From contig JAAROD010000049.1 in NCBI GenBank assembly GCA_012274445.1, forward strand, positions 1,488,001 through 1,552,000: a DNA stretch of 64,000 nt. The letters are read 5' to 3'. The stretch comes from Sclerotiophoma versabilis (Eukaryota > Ascomycota > Dothideomycetes > Pleosporales > Didymellaceae). The stretch's first letter is position 1. Every line of letters begins with the position of its first letter. Positions 21,987 through 33,241 of the stretch are shown piece after piece. The notes beneath the pieces are model-generated. The model did not search any database and was not told where the DNA came from. It worked only from the letters and a program-made list of their open reading frames with translations. Made by a program: the position numbers and the translations under genes.

Positions 21987-24900
21987 TCCCGTATTCACTC
22001 TTCAAGTGCAGGTAATGACAAGGCAAGTTGGATCTGATTGAGGGTGAGGATTGAGTTTGTGCATGGCCTCTCTCTAGCTGGAAAGAACGATGCTGGTGTG
22101 CACTGATGACGACAGAAACTAAGAATGCAAGTCTAACACGGAGCCATACACCGCATCACTTCAAGACACCTTAACTACGAATATGGAACCATACAGTGTA
22201 TTCGGACAGCAGCAGTCTCCACCTGCTCTCACGATCAAGCAGCCTGGTGCTGTTTCACGGTTCGCTATGATCAACAGATACACCTAAGTCGCAGTGAGAT
22301 GCAGCAGTAGGCACGGCTCAAAGTACTACCCCGTGTTAGTATCAAACCACTTTTGCTGTGAGCTGATTATATCTTACACTAAATCTAGATACCCTTAGTG
22401 TACTACCGCTCGACCAGCTGGAAACAAGCATCAGCACCCATCGTTGCGTTGAGAACCTTTAGGTGCTCCTCATCCTCCACAGCGCTCTCACCTATCAACT
22501 TCCACTAATGCGCCTTCTACGATAAGGGTTTGCGGAAAGCATTTGCGACCTTGCCGTTGCCTCTCACCAAGCGCCAATTTTTTTTGGTTGTCGGCGTACT
22601 CATCTTCCGGCATGTTGGGCTCCCGGTACGAAAAGAACTTAACGTTTGGGCGTTGAAGGCGCCGGCCAACTTGCCATGTCCACGCGTCTAATCGGTCCTG
22701 ATACACTTTCGCCCATACTGGTTGAGGATCGTCTTGAATTGCGTCTCGGATGTTTGCTCAGCCGCAAGGCATGTACCTCGACGTGTTTGTTGAGGAGTGG
22801 ATGTTTTCTAGCGAACTTGGCCGGACCATGCATCCCAGAGTAAAGTCTGTAGAGAGGGTGGCGTGGCGGGGATTATCGAACAGTTCACATAGCTCCGACC
22901 TTCCTTCTGCCCTACGGAATGTATCGAATGTCCAGCCATTGCACTCTCCGCCTGCAGGCATTCTGGGAGATTCCGCCGCGACGAACTGATTCTTCACTTC
23001 ATGGAGTTGGATCATGCTATTGAGATCGTCGCTTGTGGTCAATACGAATTCCAGAACACAGTTCATCAGCTCTATGGCAACTCCAGCCATGGTGATATAG
23101 TTGTCTTAAAAAGGTACTAAAGGATTCTAGGGGGCGTATGTCATACGAAGGCGGTGGTGGTTGGCGATGTTGAATTCGACACATTTGCGCCTGAGCTCGA
23201 TGCAGCCAGAGACTACGTTCATATCAGCGGGAGGCTGGTTTGCCGGGACAAGGTCAGCCAAGGAGAAATAAAAGGTGGACGAGGTCTGGAGGTGGCAACG
23301 GAGAGGCTTGATGGTGTAGCTGGCGCCCTGTCCGCCCCAAGATCTGAGTTGGGGAGTACCATTCTCCAGAGTGATGATAAACGCAGTGCCTCCGCTAGTA
23401 TAATATCCCATATGAGGCTCCAAGTTAAACGTGCGGGGTCTCTTTTGGAGACCACTCAGTAAAGCGAATCAATCTTATTATCAAGGTAAGTCTCTCGCAT
23501 CCTATTGATAAATGCAACACACAGACGCTTTCAAGGTGTCATGTTACTTCCACAGAGCAGCGTGCCATTACATGTGGGCCTTCGAGAGAATTCCTGAACC
23601 ATATTTGTCACGCTTTGTAGATATCGTAAGCGTCTGAGACTGACTTCCGGATCTCCGAGCCGTTGCATCCGGGTCAGAACGAGCGCAAGTACAGTCAGTG
23701 ACGCTCACTCTTTCGATACCCGACACGCAGCAAATCATAATTCCGCAAAAAGGCCCACTGTACGAACGGTCTTTGCCAATTTTCCGAGTAACAATGTGGC
23801 TCCTTCTCAGCCTTTCACCTTCACCGTCAACGCACAAAAGAGGTCGCCTGCCCTCTAGTGTGCTGGCCGCAGTACATGTCGCTCCTATCACAAATAGACT
23901 ATTACACTCTCCAACTGCTCCTCTCCACCGACAGCGATGAAGTCACACTCAATGCTGGGTCATTGCGCAGCTGTGTGCGGATGGACCTTGGACATGTCTT
24001 AGTGGGTTCCTCTCAACAGGTAGCAGCTTCTTTAGTTTGCATTTCACGTTTTTGGTCTTCGCTCACCATCCGGTCAACAAACGTTCCACCCTTAAGCTGA
24101 GAAACCTACGTCTGTCTGCTGTTTGCGGCGACTATACTTAGTTACACTGGCCGGTTCATTGGCCAGCAGGTGCAATGCTTTCGCCGTTGTGATGGACCCT
24201 TCGATGGTACTGCTTGGACGTGTTTGGAAACCGCAGGAGGTTGACGCGTTTGTCGAGCCTATCTGAGCTGCGAACTTTCCACCTCCAGACAACATCCCAG
24301 CTAGGAGGTGAGTCTGCTACGTAACTCGTTGCTTGGGAGCTTTCTCTAGTAGTAATGGTTGAGTTGGCATGAATGGCACAATGCGTAGCTCATCACTATC
24401 GGTTGGTTGATTATGCAGCATTCACGCATTTTGATTGGGGCTTCTCGGTACGCTGCTCGCGTGTCCAACAGACCTGGTGGCGACACTGTGCTGGTAGTAA
24501 GTCTGCCAACAGTCTCCCACTACTGAGCAATGTTGGAGATACCGGAAAACCTTTTGCACCTCCATGGTGTTGATCTTCATCCAGTCGATCTTGTTCGTAG
24601 ACAGGGCGAGGGGGCCCGTCATGCCTTGCTTCAAGCGAAATCCCAACAGTCGACATCGCACTTAGGGAGATGAAGACAAGATATTCATTACACAATTCTG
24701 TCAGCTGTGTGGGTACCGAGCCCGCCTGCGACTAACATCAGGTGCATGCCTAGTCAGTTGTGACATGGGCTTTTCTTTTTCGTCGAGTACTCGTCTACAT
24801 GGAGGACCTCGAAGAAGGACATACGTTTGTTGTCAGCTACTTTATTATGACTAAGTTTCTTATACTTGTGCTTACCGCAGCAGTCTTACAGAGAAGTCAT

Positions 24901-25554
24901 AGTCTTACAAGCAAAGAGGGTAGCACTGCCTGGAAGACTTCTTCTACTACTCGGCGTATCACTATTTCATATGCACTGTGAGCACTCAATTTGTTCGAGG
25001 CCTATACGCGCCTAGAAAGTATGTAATCCTCAACAACTCTGTCAGATCATAGACAACGTGCGGTGTAGCACTGAATAACTCTCCTGGATTTTGGGATCAA
25101 GATTGGGTCCGCCGAATAAGTGAATCGCTACTCCAAATAGTGCAAACCAACAAGTAATGCAAACAAGACTCGAGACACAATCAAATTGAGCCAAGACAAT
25201 AAGCTGGCACATACGTCAGAGCTATGAATACGAGCGACCACAATATGCGACAAGAAAGCACAGACGTTGTCTTCGGAGATTGATATCAGAGTAGGATTAA
25301 GAAATTACACACTAAAATAATACCGGGGGCCGTCACTAAACTATCGACCAGGGTAGCCATCAAGAAGGGATATTCCAACCATACACAGGCGTAAATACGT
25401 AAACGTAGCAAACATATTGAACTCGAAGGGTGCTCTACAGACGATTGATCTTACAGCGGCACGTCTGCGAGATGCTTACTACTCTTTCCAACACCGTTAC
25501 TCAGCTGTCCGCCCACCACTGATGACGGGTATGAGAAAGTGGGTCGGAAGACGC
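21987..25554. other. gene-poor region, possible gene relics
   Basis: About 3.6 kb with stops in all frames over most of its length. Coding-like pieces occur on the minus strand at 22488-23460, listed as a possible pseudogene. From 23.5 to 25.5 kb I see neither gene nor clear repeat. Confidence 0.5.
22488..23090 (-). pseudogene. possible decayed gene of unknown family
   Basis: A minus-strand frame starts at a good context (CACC ATGG, 23090) and is open for 110 codons to a TGA at 22758-22760. It then stays open in the same frame for another 90 codons to 22488. Across the stop the text is protein-like (VWAKVYQDRLDAWTWQVGRR, FFSYREPNMPEDEY). An upstream frame ending at 23127 (YYTSGGTAFIITLENGTPQL) may belong to the same relic. 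No domain is recognised. An unrecognised intron could also hide the stop. Confidence 0.3.
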
Positions 25555-27095
25555 TTAGTTGGAAAGTGCATCGGCACAGCCAAAGTGCTGCTCAACGTCC
25601 AGGTCACCAGGGTGCTTCCATGGGTCGTCCTTGAAGCTGAACAGACAAGCCTCAGCACCGACCTTCTCCATGATCTTTTGCATCGCCTCCTTCTGCTCGG
25701 CAACACCGGCAACCGCCTTGCCGTTAGCGTTACCTGCGCTAGGCCATCCAATCTCGGAGATGTACTTGCCCTTGGCGGCGGCCTCGGGGCACACCTTGGC
25801 GGCCTGCTCAAGCTGCTGTGCAGCAAAGTCACCAGCCATGTCGGGCGAGATGGATGCAGTGAAGTACGGGTGGACCTGAACGGTGAAGATGTCGATGTGG
25901 TCGCAAAGGACGGCGCCCTTCTCCTCCCATGTGCCGACAGGCTCGGTGGTGGTGATAGCGATGTCTTTGGGGAATCCGGCGCCCTGGAGCTGCTCACGGA
26001 CGTGGTCGATGTACGAGGCGAGCTCGGCGGGCGCGCAGTTGTTGTTGAAGATGCACTCGTTTCCGACGATGACCATGGCTACGCCGTCCTTGGGCGCGTT
26101 GTTCTTGATATCCGACAGCTGGTCGTTGGCGTACTGCGAGAACGGGCCCTTGCCACCGCTGCCGCCGGCCTCGAGGAAGATGCCGTAGATGATCTTCAGG
26201 CCGTGCTCCTGGCACGCAGGGACAACGTACTCGAAAACACCGCAGTCAGTGCTGTAAGAGCGGATGGTGGTGAAGCCAAGATCGGCAATTTGCTTGATGT
26301 CAGACTTGATGTCGGCCTCGGTCTTGCAGTTGCCATCAGGAGCGTAGGGAGTGTAGGTCATGGCCCACTTGTCGCCATTGGTGACAATGCGGCCGCCAGA
26401 GCTGTAGCTTCCGGTAGGCTTGGGCTTGTCAGCAGCCTTGGAGCTGCTAGGGGCAGGCTTGGGTGTGTCGACAGCCTTGGAGCTGCTGGGTGCGGGCTTA
26501 GGAGTGTCGACAGGCTTGGTAGGATATTCAGGAGTGGCAGGCTTTGAAGGCTGGGGAACCTCCACTGAGGACTCTGGAGTAGCTGGCTGGGTTGGGTACT
26601 CAGGAACCGCCGGCTTAGAGACCTCAGGCACAGCTGGATTAGAGATCTCGGGCACAGCTGGCGTAGAGACCTCGGGCACAACTGGGACGGTGGGGTAAGC
26701 TGGGTGAGAAGCCTCAGGTGCCTTGGTGGAGATCACAATGGGGGTGTAGATAGAGCTGGCCTTCTCGCTCTCAGTGCACGAGGTTGAGGTCTCCGCAGCA
26801 GGAGTGGAGTGCTCATAGATGGCAGTGGTGTTGGGCACAATTGAAGGCACTGAAACATGTTAGTTGTTGAAGTCACTTGACAAAGTATTGCACTGCTCAA
26901 ACCGCAAGTACTCTACGTTTGTAGTGAGATTCAATACATACTGGGATGAACGTAGACAGTCGTATAGACTGTGCAGATCTCATCCTTAGCGGCCTCGTAT
27001 GCGTCACGGCGCAGGTGGAAACCAGCGTGGTTCTTGTGCTCAAAGGCAGCAACATACGCGACAAGCGCCGAAGCAGCGACAATGGAGGCCTTCAT
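25555..27095 (-). CDS. btgE: GH17 cell-wall beta-1,3-glucanase (BtgE/Scw11-type), secreted
   Basis: Two exons, 27095-26942 and 26849-25555 (92-bp intron, GTATGT donor, CTAAC branch), 482 residues. The N-terminus MKASIVAASALVAYVAA is a signal peptide, followed by an HKNHAGFHLRRD region with an apparent dibasic processing site. A Pro/Ser/Thr/Val-rich stalk of about 140 residues contains PAVPEVSK-type repeats and an exact-looking duplication of VDTPKPAPSSSKA. The C-terminal about 290 residues are a GH17 fold: WAMTYTPYAPDGNCKTEADI, the acid/base Glu in VIVGNECIFNN, and the nucleophile Glu in YISEIGWPSAGNA. Such proteins remodel beta-1,3-glucan in the wall. There is no GPI signal at the end. The family is certain; orthology to btgE is inferred from layout. 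Confidence 0.92.
26390..26700 (-). repeat. in-frame coding repeats in the GH17 stalk
   Basis: Two types: a 16-codon unit encoding VDTPKPAPSSSKA (about 26430-26515) and shorter units encoding PAVPE[IV]S[KN] (about 26600-26690). They lengthen the wall-spanning linker and are prone to copy-number change. Confidence 0.7.
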
Positions 27096-28516
27096 GTTGA
27101 TTTGGAAATAACGAATCCGGTATTATTTTGTGTATATCCGCTGAAAGAGTGAAGCGGTGTGATTGTAAACGAGTGACTGGGCACGGAGGCCGTTGAATTT
27201 TGCTCACGAGGCTGTTGATGCGTACGAAGCCTTGCGTAGGAGGCAGAGCAAGCACGCAACCGGGGAACAGAGACCTTTTGATGGAGTTGCCATGATCCTG
27301 TGGGCACGGTTGCCGCCATGCATAAAAGGAGCTAGGATAGGGGTCCATGAGATTAAATCTGGAATATGCAGGTACACATGCGGTAAAACGTCGTTATAGG
27401 AGCACTAGGGCGTCCAAACTACGGCACATTGGGCCACGATGTGCAGCACGCCGGTGCGTTAAGGAGATGAGGCCTGGGGAAATGCAACAAGGTCGTTCCT
27501 TCGGTTGAGGCGCGGATTAGTTGGGGCTAGGCGCAATTTCCAGAGGTCCCCTAACAAGGCTAACACCCCACCGTCACAGCAACAACCGCGCCGAGATGAC
27601 CAACATGAATGGAATCTTAAATGCGTTCGATCACCTGAGTCCTGAAGAGATGTTTTTGTTGCAATCACAGCAATCTGTCTGTGTACGAGTCGGCTTGTGG
27701 CTGTCGAATAAGCCTTCCTTTCGGCGGCGTCTCTGGTCAGCGGCAGAAATTACATCCTTGACAGAAGAACCAACGGCTAATCTTCAACCAACAGTTCTGG
27801 TCACAGCATTGCCGTAATGCAGGTACGAGGTTGGCTTGTGCACCAGTCTTGCGCGCTAACATAACCATAATTGGTCAGCGATCTATCGTTTGAAGACGCG
27901 GATCGCGTGTTGGTAAGTGTGGGCGACTAGTTGCAGTGCTCAAAGATATTCTCGTCGTGGGCTGGTAATCCTGAAGATGCCAAGAGCTCACACACAGTAC
28001 TTGAATACCCTCAAGCATGCTGTGACATTGCTTTGTGTCGGCAATGAGGAGAAACACAGTGCTAGGTTGCTTTGTGTTTGGCTGTGAAACAACTGCGTGC
28101 GGACACAGCGCCATGTTGAGAGAGCGGTTTACGAAAGGATTTTTGCTGCCGAGCGATACCGTAATTGTCTTGGACGCTTGGTCGCATTGGCAGGACGTGC
28201 TGTGACGACTTGGTTTTGTTGTGACCCAAGGGGTCCCGCGAAAAAGCGCAAGAACCGCACCTATGAGCTCTCGTTACTGATCACTATAGATTGACAAGTT
28301 ATCAGCTCGGCGTCGTGGTTGCAGCGCAATTTTGGAGTTGCAAGAGCAGAGGCGTTCAATTCAGCCAGTGATCATGCAGCTTACCGCTGGCAACATGTCA
28401 CGCGGACACACTACGGCAACCCTCAAGGAAATGAAGGCGCATTCGAGAGATGGTTGGAGTCAAGATTGTCCTTGAGATTTGTCGATACACCTCTCGGGTT
28501 TCCTTTGTAAAGACTA
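27096..28516. other. gene-poor region upstream of the GH17 gene
   Basis: The first few hundred bases are the GH17 promoter. Beyond about 27.4 kb several short frames occur on both strands, none recognisable. No repeats were detected by eye. Confidence 0.5.
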
Positions 28517-28640
28517 AGCAAGAAGTCATTTCGCTTATGATGCTGACATCGCCAGCCATAACAAAAGATCCTCTGAAGAAGCAGAGCTAAATGAGAAGAC
28601 CTCATAGTGCTTACTTGAGCCGGTCATCTGACACATCCAT
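28517..28640. repeat. second fragment related to the recombinase element leader
   Basis: Aligns with 5227-5345 at roughly 70-75 % over the first 70 bp (shared words GATGCTGA, CTGAAGAAGCAGAG versus GTGAAGAAGCAGAG). Weaker similarity continues through the CCGGTCA word. It carries stops, so it is a relic. It lies next to the lipase-like pseudogene. Confidence 0.5.
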
Positions 28641-28660
28641 TAGACCCCATCAGTACCGGA

Positions 28661-29740
28661 TTAGAAGGTGCCAGCAGTTCTGAAGCAAGTCGCTGCAGGT
28701 TCAGCTGTCTTGATCGCCGCATCGCCCTCTAGGACCTCAGCTCCATCAAACCTATCCTTGATCCATCTCAGAAGTCGAGCTGAGATACCCGAGCTACCAC
28801 GTTATGGCTTGCATCTGGATACAGTATCAATGTGGCTTGGGACTTGGGGAACGCAAAGCACGTTTGGTTGAAGTCTTACTTTGTGTTGCTGGCCTATGTG
28901 AGTGGGTCAGTAATACTTTGCACGACCAGCATGGGTGCCGCCAAAGTATGTGGGCCTCTGCCAATCCACCACAGTAGGATACTTGAGCCAGCTCAAGCCC
29001 TGAGCACTTCAAAGTTGGTGAGCTTCAAGAACAAAGCTTGTCCAACAAACAGACGTCCCTGGTCCCTGATGGAGATGCGGCGAAGGACTGTATCGGTAAA
29101 GTAGTCCTCCACACTGATTTGTTCGAGGAACAGAGGTGCAGGCAATTGCAGGAAGAAGACTGAGATAGCATCATCAATAAGTCCACCCACGGCACGTCTA
29201 ATAGAGTCAGGGATGAGGTCCAGCAGGCGCATGGCTGGTAAGTTGGTGACCGCTCCGAGATGATTGCCTACACTGAGCAATTCGTCATGTCCTGGCATAG
29301 CCAATCGTTTACTGGCGCACCTTGTTCTCATTCCACCCTCGCTTTGCTAAACGACAACCATGATTCTGACAACAGGTCACTGATGACTTTGGGAGCCGCA
29401 ATGAAGTCATACACAACGTATTGCAGAGAAGCTCGGGTGCGGCTGTTGCTAATTCCACGTCTAAAACCCAAGCAAAGAGGTCTTTGTAGTATTTCCAGAC
29501 ATTCAATAAAGTAATGAAAGCAGGTGAAAGTACTTGTAGAGTAATATTCTGTAAGCGAGGGTTGATTGATTGCCTCCCGTAAATCCACAGCGCGCCTGCT
29601 TCGATCCGGCTTTTCCGACAACATGAGGACTTGTGTTCAAGTACGAAATAGCATTTTGACTGACGGGATGTGAACGAGTGCTTGTGAGATGTTGATACTA
29701 TACCTTCAAGCGCAATTACGTTGAGTGTATGCATCACGTG
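28661..29740 (-). pseudogene. broken secreted lipase-like alpha/beta hydrolase
   Basis: Minus-strand text reads like the C-terminal half of a fungal secretory-lipase-type hydrolase. APMLVVQSITDPLT (the usual G-x-x-D-P strand) comes first, then CFAFPKSQATLILYPDASHNVV with a candidate catalytic His. After a frameshift follow LRWIKDRFDGAEVLEG and a stop at 28661. In-frame TAG (28894-28896) and TAA (28876-28878) break it, and a one-base shift lies near 28763-28775. Upstream pieces in other frames (28993-29331; 29328-29624) look like the cap and N-terminal parts but are less clear. The stops fit C-to-T changes (CAG/CAA to TAG/TAA), as expected of RIP or simple decay. Nucleophile Ser not found. The extent at the 5' side is approximate. 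Confidence 0.55.
29572..29631. repeat. dispersed degenerate repeat, copy C
   Basis: CCTCCCGTAAATCCACAGC, then GCCTGCTTCGATCCGGC, then TTTTCCGACAACATGAGGAC. It matches copy B along about 60 bp and copy A in the core. It lies inside the broken hydrolase region. Confidence 0.5.
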
Positions 29741-30573
29741 TTAGAACCGCACCCTAGGGAGATGGTGTTCGAAGATAGTCTTTTTTTGCTCAAGTCCATC
29801 GGTCAACCCTTCCTGACGGAGCTTCATTCGTGTTGGTGAGTCGTATTGAGCCAACACAGTCATTTGACAACAGTTTTCACGTCGGGTTAACCCGCAACAA
29901 GCTTGTCATCTCTCAAGCATGGCAACGGTACTACGTACTTAGGTAGTAGTGAGGGCAAGTATACAAAGTTTCTTGAAACAAGCGTTGTGGTGGTGTCTAA
30001 TGCTTGATATGGGAGGTTGGGTTTTGAACGATCTCGGTGTCTCGCAGTTGGGGGTTTTCCTCGAAACTTCGAAAGACTGGCCGCACCCCACCACCTAGAT
30101 TCTAAGCCAATGCCTGCGTATATTAGATACTGCATGCATATGTATGTCAAGAGTCAACTTTTTAGTTTTCTAACAAGGTTCAAGTTACTGCACCTACAGC
30201 GCGCCTCTGCTATGTACTACGTTGCAGGCGTTTGTAGGGTTTTCCTACTCAGGTACCGTAGCGGGGTGAGCCATTCTTTCGGAAACAAATGTGTTTCGGG
30301 CCCGAAGAGCAACCTCGACACCGTAGGGTGTGTACTTGCCTCCGAGACGCGATCAACACATCGGAGGCTAAGTAGGTTGCGTCCGAGATAACCGCATAGA
30401 AGGCCTTCAGGCAGCCAGCCTGTACCGGTATATAGGTTGGAAGGTCGCAGAGGGTGTGGACGCACATCAGCTTCAGCTTATACATCGAACCACCGAGAGC
30501 CCGACAACAAAGGAATCCCAAGAATTCGAGTCAAGTAGCCATAGATTACTTCACGGTACATCAAGACAACAAG
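29741..30573. other. 5' region of the FAD monooxygenase gene
   Basis: About 0.8 kb with no supported gene. It must contain the monooxygenase promoter and leader. Confidence 0.45.
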
Positions 30574-31773
30574 ATGCCAGCTTTGACGTATCCCAGGATA
30601 GCCATCTGCGGCGCTGGACCAGTTTCCTTAACTCTCGCCAACATTCTGCAGAACAACAACATTCCTTTCACCATCTACGAAGCGGCGCCAGAAATTCGAA
30701 CGCAAGGTGGCTCTCTAGATCTGCACCCTCAGAGTGGACAGCTCGCTTTAAAGGAGGCCGGTCTCTGGCACCTCTTCAAACAATACGCCCGCCCCGAATC
30801 CGATGTACTGAAGATTGTCAAACTCGATGGCGAGGTATTGTGGGACGGCAATGGCGCCGATAAACAAGAGGCCAAAGAGGAAGAGAAGTTTAATGGACGA
30901 CCTGAGATTGATCGCCATGTGTTGATGAAATTGCTGTACGAAAACCTAGATAAGAACATCATCATCTTCGGGAAGAAGCTGCGAGAAGCGGTCCCCAGCC
31001 TCACAACAGACAAGAAGTACGATCTGCACTTCGCAGACGGCACAACAGCCACGGACTTCGACCTCATCATCGGCGGCGACGGCGCATGGTCTAAAGCCCG
31101 CACACTCCTCTCCTCTGAAAAGCCTCGCTACTCCGGCATCTCCATGGTAGCAGCTAGCCTGAACAACATCCACGCCCACCCCTGGCTCGCTCACTACGTC
31201 GGCGAAGGCTCCCTATTCGCCTTCGGCGTTGACTCTTCCATCACTTCCCAACGCGGCGATAACGGGTACCTTCTGACCTACGCATCGCTGCGCGTTCCAG
31301 AAGACTTCCTGCACAAGTGCGGCATTGACTGGACTGACGCAGGCACGGCGCGGAAACAGTATATGCAGACGTACTTCTCCCACGTCCACCCGGACCTGCA
31401 ACGCGTCTTCCTGGAGTCGAGCGATGACCTGATGACCCGCGCACTCTACGAGCTACCTGTTGGCTTCTCATGGGCTCCGCGGTCGGGCGTGACGCTCATC
31501 GGCGACGCGGCACATGTGATGACGCCGTTTGCTGGCGTCGGCGTCAACGTGGGCATGACAGATGCGTTGGTCCTAGGGAGAGAGATTGTTGATGCCTGTG
31601 CGGGGAAGAAAACGCTGGATGAGGCCACGCAAGCGTACGAGAAGGACATGGTTCCGCGAGCTGCAAAGTTCGCCCAGAAGACGTTGCAAGGGAAGGAGAA
31701 TCACTTCAGTGGAGACGGAGCACAGCAATTTGCTGATATGCTGAGGGCGCACCATAATGCTTCGAAGGCTTAG
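30574..31773 (+). CDS. FAD-dependent monooxygenase (class A, TetX/aromatic hydroxylase-like)
   Basis: Single exon, 399 residues from the ATG at 30574 (CAAG before the ATG). The same frame is open to an ATG at 30454, but the extra 40 residues are not family-like and sit before the FAD motif. The protein starts PRIAICGAGPVSLTLANIL, the FAD GxGxx(G/S) fold, then TIYEAAPEIRTQGGSLDLHPQSG. The DG motif is DLIIGGDGAWSKAR and the GD motif is GVTLIGDAAHVMTPFAGVGVNVGM, both complete. Such enzymes use NAD(P)H and oxygen to hydroxylate small aromatic or polyketide substrates; TetX members inactivate tetracyclines. The substrate cannot be told. There is no signal peptide, so it is cytosolic. It sits at the border of a gene-poor region, with no biosynthetic cluster around it. 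Confidence 0.9.
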   Translation: MPALTYPRIAICGAGPVSLTLANILQNNNIPFTIYEAAPEIRTQGGSLDLHPQSGQLALKEAGLWHLFKQYARPESDVLKIVKLDGEVLWDGNGADKQEAKEEEKFNGRPEIDRHVLMKLLYENLDKNIIIFGKKLREAVPSLTTDKKYDLHFADGTTATDFDLIIGGDGAWSKARTLLSSEKPRYSGISMVAASLNNIHAHPWLAHYVGEGSLFAFGVDSSITSQRGDNGYLLTYASLRVPEDFLHKCGIDWTDAGTARKQYMQTYFSHVHPDLQRVFLESSDDLMTRALYELPVGFSWAPRSGVTLIGDAAHVMTPFAGVGVNVGMTDALVLGREIVDACAGKKTLDEATQAYEKDMVPRAAKFAQKTLQGKENHFSGDGAQQFADMLRAHHNASKA

Positions 31774-32200
31774 TAGTGCGAGCTCGTGTGATCTTTTCTT
31801 GATGTAATGGAAGAGGGTGGGAACCACTTCGCTGGCTGCGACGAACGCAACTCTACTGACATGTTTGGCAACTTGAAGGAAGAAAGGCAACATACACGCT
31901 GCCACATCACGGTAAAGGCGAGTAAGAAAATCTATGGCTGTAGCAGTTCTTGAAAGGATGATCCGTGCTGGAGACAATTAATATACCGTCAGCTAGAAAA
32001 GTATTGGAAGTCACTCGGACCAAATCGAAAAGACTGAATGGCTCGAAGAAAGACCGGTCTCAGGTGTAATCAAGATAATTCGTGTTTCATGCTCCTGATC
32101 TTGTATCAAGTTGGCGCCCAAATGGTTCGATCTGAGCCACTGCCCAGGTATCCTTGTCAAACAAAGGCCCACGTCAACGCCAAGCGCGAATGCACCGCCA
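31774..32200. other. convergent intergenic
   Basis: 427 bp between the stops of the monooxygenase gene (plus) and usb1 (minus). It holds only 3' regions as far as visible. Confidence 0.6.
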
Positions 32201-33241
32201 TTACCCCAGCCCTAGAGGTCCTGGTCCTGTTCCAAGACTGGTTTTCCTCCTACCTAGATCAAAGTTGTGGACCACGTTTCCAATTCGTGTCTTCACGACA
32301 TCAAAAGATGGTTGCAATGTGCGGAGATAACTGTCTACATCCATGCCTTGAACCAGAGCTACCCATTCAGGGTCAGGCTCTGTAAGATTCCAAGCTATGC
32401 TGACATGGAAGTTCTCTGAGCGATCAGCCTTGATACATTCGACCTGTAGGCGTGCGGTGGGCGAGTTGGTCTCCATCGGCCCATCTCCCTTACCGCCAGA
32501 ATACAGCGCAGGATGGCCAGACTTCTGCGCAGCTTCATTGCAAGCGCTGAGAAGTCTGTTCAACTCATCATGCGCCGGCTTCTTGATGCCAAGTACCAAG
32601 AACCATCGGTTCCGTTCGTAGTTCGGCACCCACTTCAAACCACGGAAATCAGAGGGGAAGGCTTGGACTGCGGCTCTCCGCAAGGAAGTGTCCAAAGTTC
32701 CAAGAAAGGATTCTCGGTCATCCGTCTTGATCTGCAATGTCCGTGAGAGCGAGACATGTAATGGTACGGGTGCACCAAGGTCTGACTGTAGAGAGGGTAT
32801 GATGTCAGGGACAGGGAGTGATTTTGCGCGCCTCTTGTTCTCTTCCTTGATAGCACCTTTGATAGATAGTATCAAGCTATGTAGACTATCAGACTCGTAC
32901 TTTGAAGGGACCCCTCGTACATGTCAGCTAACCGAGACCATACTTGCGAGGAATAGCGCAGGATCATCCTTACACTCTAAATAGATATGACTTGGCCAAT
33001 TACCTTCCACGTGAGGGACTGCTCGCCTACGACCGCCGTGCAGGCTGGGGTTGTCGCTTGTGCTGACGCGCGCATTTGTAGAATAGAGATCGTGGAATGC
33101 TGCCGGGAGCGGCGGGAGGTCATCATTACTGGGCTCGCTGCGCTTGCGCTTCAACACAGTCTTGGGCTTCTGGGCTGCTAAGGAGGCATGTTCCTCGCTG
33201 TCAGTGTCAGAGTCAGAGTCCGGATACTGCACCAAGGGCAT
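32201..33241 (-). CDS. usb1: U6 snRNA 3'-5' phosphodiesterase Usb1
   Basis: Exons 33241-32974 and 32913-32201 with a 60-bp intron (GTAAGG donor, CTGAC branch, GAG acceptor), 326 residues. The junction rebuilds HIYLEW followed by VPSKYES, the conserved start of the Usb1 fold. The 2H phosphodiesterase motifs are HVSLSRT (near residue 138) and HVSIAW (near 263), each giving the catalytic His and Ser. The N-terminus is acidic and Ser-rich (YPDSDSDTDSEEH), then KRKRSEP, a likely nuclear signal. Usb1 trims the oligo-U tail of U6 snRNA and leaves a terminal phosphate that stabilises it. The divergent neighbour is pal1. Confidence 0.93.

Noticed and set aside
25417..26547. Long plus-strand frame (376 codons) over the GH17 gene.
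   Set aside because: Antisense shadow; the minus frame has signal peptide and catalytic motifs.
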